Assembly: GCA_963169105.1 (NCBI GenBank)
Contig: OY720636.1
Span: 65,522,123-65,586,122 of the forward strand
Reading direction: 5' to 3'
Length of the DNA stretch: 64,000 nucleotides
Source of the DNA: Ceriagrion tenellum
Lineage: Eukaryota; Arthropoda; Insecta; Odonata; Coenagrionidae
Part shown: in pieces, positions 58,959 through 64,000 of the stretch
Position numbering within the stretch: position 1 is the stretch's first letter
Layout: each line of letters starts with the position of its first letter
Position numbers and translations under genes: made by a program
Notes under the pieces: generated by a model
Seen by the model: only the letters and a program-made list of their open reading frames with translations
What the model was told of the DNA's origin: nothing
Databases searched by the model: none

Positions 58959-59161
58959 ATCCATGATAAAATATAACAACAATATCCACACTTTAATGTA
59001 CTACTTCAACACCGACCATGGTTTCGACATAGTATGTCATTATCAAGGTGAATACATCATTTTGACCTTGATAATGACATAGTATGTCGAAACCATGGTC
59101 GGTGTTGAAGTAGTACATTAAAGTGTGGATATTACTATTGTTGTTATATTTTATCATGGAT
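58959..59161. mobile_element. Hairpin repeat 4 (hammerhead-like loop motif)
   Basis: Arms of about 88 bp nearly perfect (ATCCATGATAAAATATAACA and inverse). Minus 59014-59046 and plus 59067-59100 both read CTTGATA, AT, stem GACAT/ATGTC, GAAAC, CATG, GTC. Confidence 0.9.
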
Positions 59162-59519
59162 ATATCGCATTTCCACCAAGTTAAGCCTGAAATGATATCA
59201 TTCATTACTTTCAGATATTAAAAGTAAGTACAATGTAATTCTGGTAAGTTATACATACTTGTAATGCATAGTTATGTATAATTTAATGTATCCATCTGTG
59301 CAATCAAAGGCTGATATATTTACGTAAGAATTCACTTTTCTTTATTTTGGCTGATGGTTTTTAATCAGAGTACTGAATCCAGTTACCTATCTACTCCTAA
59401 AAAAGTGATGAACTGGGCATTTTTTGTTTGAATCACTGATTTGCAGTGCTTATGGCATCAAGGGCGGAGGGCACCTCAGAAAAAGTCATGGTTCACAAAA
59501 GGGTGAAAAAAATACATTT
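59162..59519. other. Intergenic; nothing recognised
   Basis: AT-rich spacer between hairpin repeat 4 and a LINE fragment. Confidence 0.45.
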
Positions 59520-60002
59520 TGGGGTGCCTATATCTTCCAAAAGTGGAGCATTTTAATTGCTTGGGTGGTATGCTAAATGAAAATGAGCATAGTAGCAAAG
59601 GCACAATGAGGAGAATAACGCTAACTAAGGAGGCATTTGGTAAAAGAAGGGTGCTCATGATGGGGATCTTGGGTAAGGATGTGAAGATGAGGCTGGTGAA
59701 GAGCTTGATATGGAGCCTAGGGTTGTATGGAGCAAAAACATAAACCCTCCAAAAAGTGGATGAGACTGTAGACATTTGAGATGTGGGTATGGAGAAGAAT
59801 GGAGATGAGGCAGTGGACAGAAATAAAAATTAACCTCGATGTTCTTTGAATAGTATTCAAGGAAAGGAAACTTCTGGATGAAATCAGGAGCAGGCAGGGT
59901 AGGTGGCTGGAGGAAGTAATTAGGGGTAATGGGTTGCTGAAAGAGTGTGATAGAGGGTAGGATATTGGGCAAGTGGGGAAGGGGAAGAAGGAGTGTAGGT
60001 TT
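59520..60002 (+). mobile_element. LINE family C copy
   Basis: The open frame reads PKVEHFNCLGGMLNENE, FGKRRVLMMGILGKDVKMRL and VKSLIWSLGLYGAKT, then, after frameshifts, R-Q-G-R-W-L-E-E-V-I-R-G. This is the F-K-Y-L-G-x-x-x-x-x-x-G and L-Y-G-x-E-T region after the reverse transcriptase. It stops abruptly at a MITE fragment. Confidence 0.85.
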
Positions 60003-60092
60003 TAGTCCTCTCAGATCGATCTCAGTAGCTGTTTCATTGACCATACCAAGCTGATCCAGACAGATTGATCTGAGATTGATTGGTAAATGTGG
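60003..60092. mobile_element. Right-end fragment of the 508-bp MITE family
   Basis: CTCTCAGATCGATCTCAGTAG through AGATTGATCTGAGATTGATT matches the right terminus of 47598-48105. It directly abuts the LINE family C copy. Confidence 0.75.
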
Positions 60093-61589
60093 TGGAAGTG
60101 CACTCATTTTTTACAACAATGACAATGTCAATGCACTATGAAAATTGTATTATTGTTCTCAAATTGGTAATTGAAAGTTTCTTTCTTTCCTTCTTGTAAA
60201 TTACCCTTTGTTGGTCTATTTGGGTGTTTGGAGGTTCTGTTCTCTCACACTGGGCTGGTTGCAAAAAATCCAAGTTCACTTTGTATACAAAGGAGAGAAT
60301 AGTCAACATGAAGTGGTGAATATATATCCTGTGATTCATTGGAGTGTTAATAACTGAAGGCAAAAGGGACTGGCTTCCCACATTTGAATATTTTGCAATG
60401 AATTACACGCGAGCAAGGGTCATTAAATCAATTATGGACAGATGACGAGAAAAATATGCCCAACTCCATTAATGCAATACATATGCCAAACTGCATTAGC
60501 TTTGTAGAATAAGGGTCTCACCCTTAAAAACTCATCGTTATGGTTAAGCAATTGATTGTCACAGAGATGCAAGTATTTATTTATTTTCTTGAACCCATTT
60601 CTTGGCAAGCCTTCTCAAATGCTTTTTACTTCTTTGCTAGGGTCTTAGCACCAATAAAATTAAGTATGTGATTGAGCTACGTACCCTGTCAAAAATCATG
60701 ATGCCGAAAACTTTTTGAGCTCATTTTCTGAGAGTTGATGGCATACCTCAGTGAGTGAAAAGAGACAGAGTATGTCCTGGGCTCAAATAAGCTTTAGACT
60801 GTTAGAAAATGTACATAGTGTAGTAGGTAAAAAGTTGCATTAATGATATGGTATTATGCGAGACAAGACAATACAAGTGGGACATGATACAAGACTTTGT
60901 AACCTTTCCCACAGTGTATCCCTAATTCATTGAACACCATATTCCACAGCACAGTGTAGACTTCTCTAATGTAGGCAAATATGATAAAAAGTATTACCTA
61001 ATATCCTCAAAATGTTGTTTGAGTTGAATTTTAAGAATAAAATGTTGATCAAGATCATGGGCGAAACATTTGATTTCATTGGGGAATAGGATCAAGTCAG
61101 ATGCTAAATGGAATCATGAAACATTATCAAAAATACATGAAACAGTGGATTTTAGCTCTAGGAATCATAATTTTTTCAGCAAAAAATAGAAAGATTACAT
61201 ATCATGAATTGCTCTTTTATAATACCTATTTTTCATTGACAAGGTCTTCGTGATTATTTGGGGCCTTTTGCCCACCATTGTAAAAATGCTACTTTATATA
61301 AATTCAGCTAAGAGAAAAAGATGTCATAAAACCAGGAAATTCACTTACTCTTCCTGGACCTGAAAAAACAATTGATACTTTACCTCAAATGAAACTTAGG
61401 GAAGCCCTTGAGAAAGATAACAAGCTAAATAAAAGCCACTACCTAGGGGGAAATTTCAATAGATATCTATAGTTTTTTCTATAGATATGTATAGATTTTT
61501 ATAGAAACTTACAGATTTCTGTAGATGTCTATAGATAATGCCAAATCTTTATAGTTTTCTATAGGAATTTTCACCTGGGTAAAAACTTA
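60093..61589. other. Intergenic; small AT-rich satellite
   Basis: 61455-61565 is an imperfect repeat built on (T)CTATAGAT. No gene supported. Confidence 0.5.
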
Positions 61590-62300
61590 CCTATCTATAT
61601 TAAGTGAATGAAGCACAAATAAACGTAGGAAATACAATATCTCAGAATTTTAAAGCAGGTAAGGGACTGAAACAGGGATACATCCCTGTTGCTGTTGCCA
61701 GCATGCTGCATCTCACCAACACTGTTTTAGACATTCTTACAATTAGAGCCAGTTTCAAAGATCTCTCCAAAGGAAATGAACCTCTATACTCTATGACCCA
61801 CAAGATATTACATAAATGGGGAATATTCCTACACCTATATAGGAATGGGGAATAATTATATAAATAGGTTAATATTGGAAAGAGTGAGGGTATATGCATT
61901 GGTGGAGCACAGCAAGCCTCATTCTTGAAATTGGACAGCAGGTACACAATTTTCAAGAATATAAATACCAAGGGTCAAAAATTACAACAGGAGGGAACAC
62001 TAGACCGAGCAATCCAAGAACAATACTCAAATGGAAGGACAGAGTATCAATGCTAAACAGTATTCTCTGGGACCATTGTCCAGCTAACATCAGTACATAG
62101 TAGTGAAGTCTGGCTGTTACATGAAAAATCTGAAAGTACTCTATGGTGTGATATATCAGTGGTAAAAATGGAAATGGGTTTAAAAAAAAATGGGTATCCA
62201 CCACGACAGTGGCTTTGTAAGCACGACTTCGTCTCATGTGCTACAATGTAGACTTGAGGCCTGAACATCTAGTTCGCATAAATCCCCCTCGAAATTCGCC
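61590..62300 (+). mobile_element. RTE-type LINE, reverse transcriptase remnant
   Basis: The plus strand reads QINVGNTISQNFKAGKGLKQG, the fingers motif before the catalytic box, then, with deletions, HNFQEYKYQGSKITTGG. The standard order in RTE-type proteins is K-x-x-x-G-L-R-Q-G-D and F-x-Y-L-G-S-x-I. The catalytic box has been deleted. It continues past the SINE at 62400-62755. Confidence 0.75.
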
Positions 62301-62312
62301 TTGAAGGAAGAT

Positions 62313-62385
62313 GGCTTGGTGGTGTAACTGGCTAACACACCTTACCGGCAATTGGGAGATCCGGGTTTTGAATCCCGGTCAAGTC
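62313..62385 (+). repeat. 73-nt tRNA-like SINE head
   Basis: GGCTTGG pairs with TCAAGTC to form a 7-bp acceptor stem with wobbles. GTGTAACTGGCTAACAC fits a D arm/A box. CCGGG/CCCGG encloses a T loop TTTTGAAT (B box with TT for TC). The anticodon arm is imperfect, with C at the usual U33. This is therefore better read as a tRNA-derived SINE or tRNA pseudogene than a working tRNA. It lies within a LINE copy. Confidence 0.7.
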
Positions 62386-62399
62386 AAATGATTTTTTCA

Positions 62400-62755
62400 T
62401 AGCGAATTTCAACCCTGGTAAAAATGGAGTTTAGGAAAAGAGCTGTGGGCATATCCTAGCAGGATATAGTCAGGAATATCAGAATCAGAGAAATCATGGA
62501 GGTTCCTCATGATATTATTGAGGAATTAAGAGGAAAGAAGCTGGACACCTGCAACTAATGGGAAATGAGAGGATACCAAAACAAGTCCTGCTGGGGACCT
62601 CTGGTGGGAAAATGATTAGATAAAGCCCTAGAAAGAGCTGGATGGATAAGGGATTAAAAGAGGGATCAAGGTCGTGAAGGTGAGCAATAGAAAGACTGAA
62701 ATAAATGGAGATTGGGGCTTGAAAGCGGCTATGGGGAATTGTAAACCGATACATA
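62400..62755 (+). mobile_element. RTE-type LINE, C-terminal remnant
   Basis: In broken frames the plus strand reads I-R-E-I-M-E-V-P-H-D-I-I-E, ERIPKQVLL and R-A-G-W-I-R-D, like the R-x-T-N-x-E-I and R-M-x-x-x-R-L-P-K motifs at the end of these proteins. Confidence 0.65.
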
Positions 62756-62759
62756 CATT

Positions 62760-63935
62760 TAAATTGAGCAAATAAAGATAGATTAGTTTCATATTATTGT
62801 ACGGCATTTAAATTTTAACAAAACTACACGTGAGTTTTGTAAATTATATTCTCAATTTAGACGAATCATTTTATGAAAATCATAAAAAATTGAACAAAAC
62901 TTAGGTAGAAAAACCCTCGTCAAGCAAGCAATCAAAATATAAAAATTAATTATAGCAGTCTCAGGCCAATACGAAAAATATAATAATGTTTAAATCGACT
63001 GACTTAAGTTTTTTATAGTTAGTAATGATGAAGAATAAAAAAATGAAAATTTACAAAAATATTTTAACATGATGCTGCATTTCCCCAGCACTGAGAAGAA
63101 ATGGATTAAAAAATCTAATCGGACTTTTATATGCATAAAAAGTTTTGCTTATTTTTGCCCAGATTATGAATACTTTCATGTAAGGTTTTTGTTCTAACCA
63201 TGAAATGCTAATTAGATGTAACGAACACAGTTCTTCAAAGTTTAAGGAACAAGAGCACATTTGAATAACCGCAAGTATTTACTCAGACGCACCTGCGCAG
63301 TATTTTATTTTGTGCTGTGGAATGATGGGAACGTTGTGCGCATTCGAAATATGTTGTATTTGTAAGTTATTCGAGCTTTATTGACCGTATTTCGTCGTTA
63401 TAATTCATTTTTAAAGTAGTTATGAGTCATCGTTCACATTATAGGTTAATTTAAATTCTTACCTGTCTTTTTATCTTCGCGTAATATTAGCGACATATTT
63501 GTATTATCTCACAAATACTTATACACTTTGAAATGGCGACCGTGTGATAAGGGTGCACTGTCATTATTGTTGTGATGTAAATCTGGCCATTATATTACGA
63601 ACGGTGTGTGATTAAAATACAGGCATTTTAATAGCTTAATGAGTTATTTATTATTTTGTCGAGGGTGAGATACTTACTCCTCTCTTGGTGATGAAATGGT
63701 ATTTTTTATCTAGTGTTCAGCATGGATTGTCCAAGGGCCTGTGAAAAATACTTTCATGATTTTAAATAACTGTATCCCATTATTCATGTTGTTATCCTTC
63801 TGAGTTCATAAATCAGGGGCTTATTTCTTGTCCCGGCCTTTATCCAAAAACTGTTTACTTTATTGTACAGATGACATCAGAAGAATAACTGTTTAGGTAT
63901 CCATATATTTCTGCTGTACTTCCTCCACCGTACAG
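62760..63935. other. Intergenic; possible promoter region of next gene
   Basis: AT-rich until about 63280, then CGCACCTGCGCAGTATTTTA and nearby CpG-containing sequence to 63640. This may be the promoter and noncoding exon of a gene starting at the window edge. Confidence 0.35.
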
Positions 63936-63990
63936 AACATGGAGGAAAGTAAAACTTCAGCTACTAAGTTTGACCCCAGTGAGTTAAATG
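63936..63990 (+). CDS. Candidate first coding exon of the next gene (cut by window edge)
   Basis: An acceptor-like CCGTACAG (ending 63935) is followed by AACATGGAGG, a good start context. The frame from 63939 reads MEESKTSATKFDPSELNG and is open to the window end. A possible donor GTAAAT begins at 63991, but the frame also runs through it. Upstream DNA at 63280-63640 is CpG-richer, with a CACCTGCGCAG box, and could hold a promoter and noncoding first exon. I do not recognise the peptide. Identity and splicing are unknown. Confidence 0.35.
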
Positions 63991-64000
63991 GTAAATTTAA

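Noticed and set aside
59655..60107. 150-codon minus frame rich in P, L and S
   Set aside because: Antisense of the LINE family C copy, as for similar frames at 19577-19924 and 47069-47480.

Overview
The window looks like animal nuclear DNA, most probably from an arthropod and likely an insect. It has introns with GT/AG borders, an AT-rich background, long simple repeats and dense decayed transposons. The one host gene that can be read with confidence has insect-like protein sequence. There are no operons, bacterial promoters or CRISPR arrays. Most open reading frames are chance ORFs or transposon fragments. || Host gene: the plus strand carries the 3' part of a Trim9-type E3 ubiquitin ligase gene. 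Six coding exons (25778-25934, 46073-46212, 49986-50124, 51776-52003, 53098-53270, 55486-55605) join in phase to give about 318 residues: the end of the coiled-coil/COS-box region, a fibronectin type III domain and a complete B30.2/SPRY domain, ending at a TGA. The RING and B-box exons must lie upstream of the window. A possible 33-nt (or 24-nt) in-frame microexon sits in the 20-kb intron at 30635-30667. At the far right, 63936-63990 may be the first coding exon of a second, unrecognised gene. || Left flank (1-25 kb): a mosaic of transposon remains. It includes 3' ends of several non-LTR retrotransposon families, a fossil mariner (10713-11895) interrupted by a hairpin repeat, a 563-bp TA-flanked MITE (14834-15396) sitting inside a LINE copy, and a foldback element near 8.2-8.9 kb. 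At 528-1126 there is a displaced fragment of a GAK/auxilin gene, broken into two oppositely oriented pieces, flanked by a 71-bp direct repeat and joined to a 224-bp core that recurs in the foldback element. || Trim9 introns and 3' flank (25-64 kb): paired inverted 0.5-kb MITEs (29.1-30.2 kb), several LINE tails, a 508-bp MITE with TA sites (47.6-48.1 kb), a 311-bp piggyBac-like MITE between SPRY exons, and a palindromic element split by a LINE (53.9-55.0 kb). Downstream are further LINE tails and a tRNA-like SINE head (62313-62385). || Recurring hairpins: at least four long hairpins (11.56, 12.95, 20.16 and 58.96 kb), a weaker one at 35.96 kb, and one insertion with a 29-bp target duplication (21.49 kb) share a loop-proximal motif resembling the hammerhead ribozyme core (CUGANGA, stem, GAAAC, short loop, GUC). 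This suggests Penelope-like element ends and is the most unusual signal in the window.
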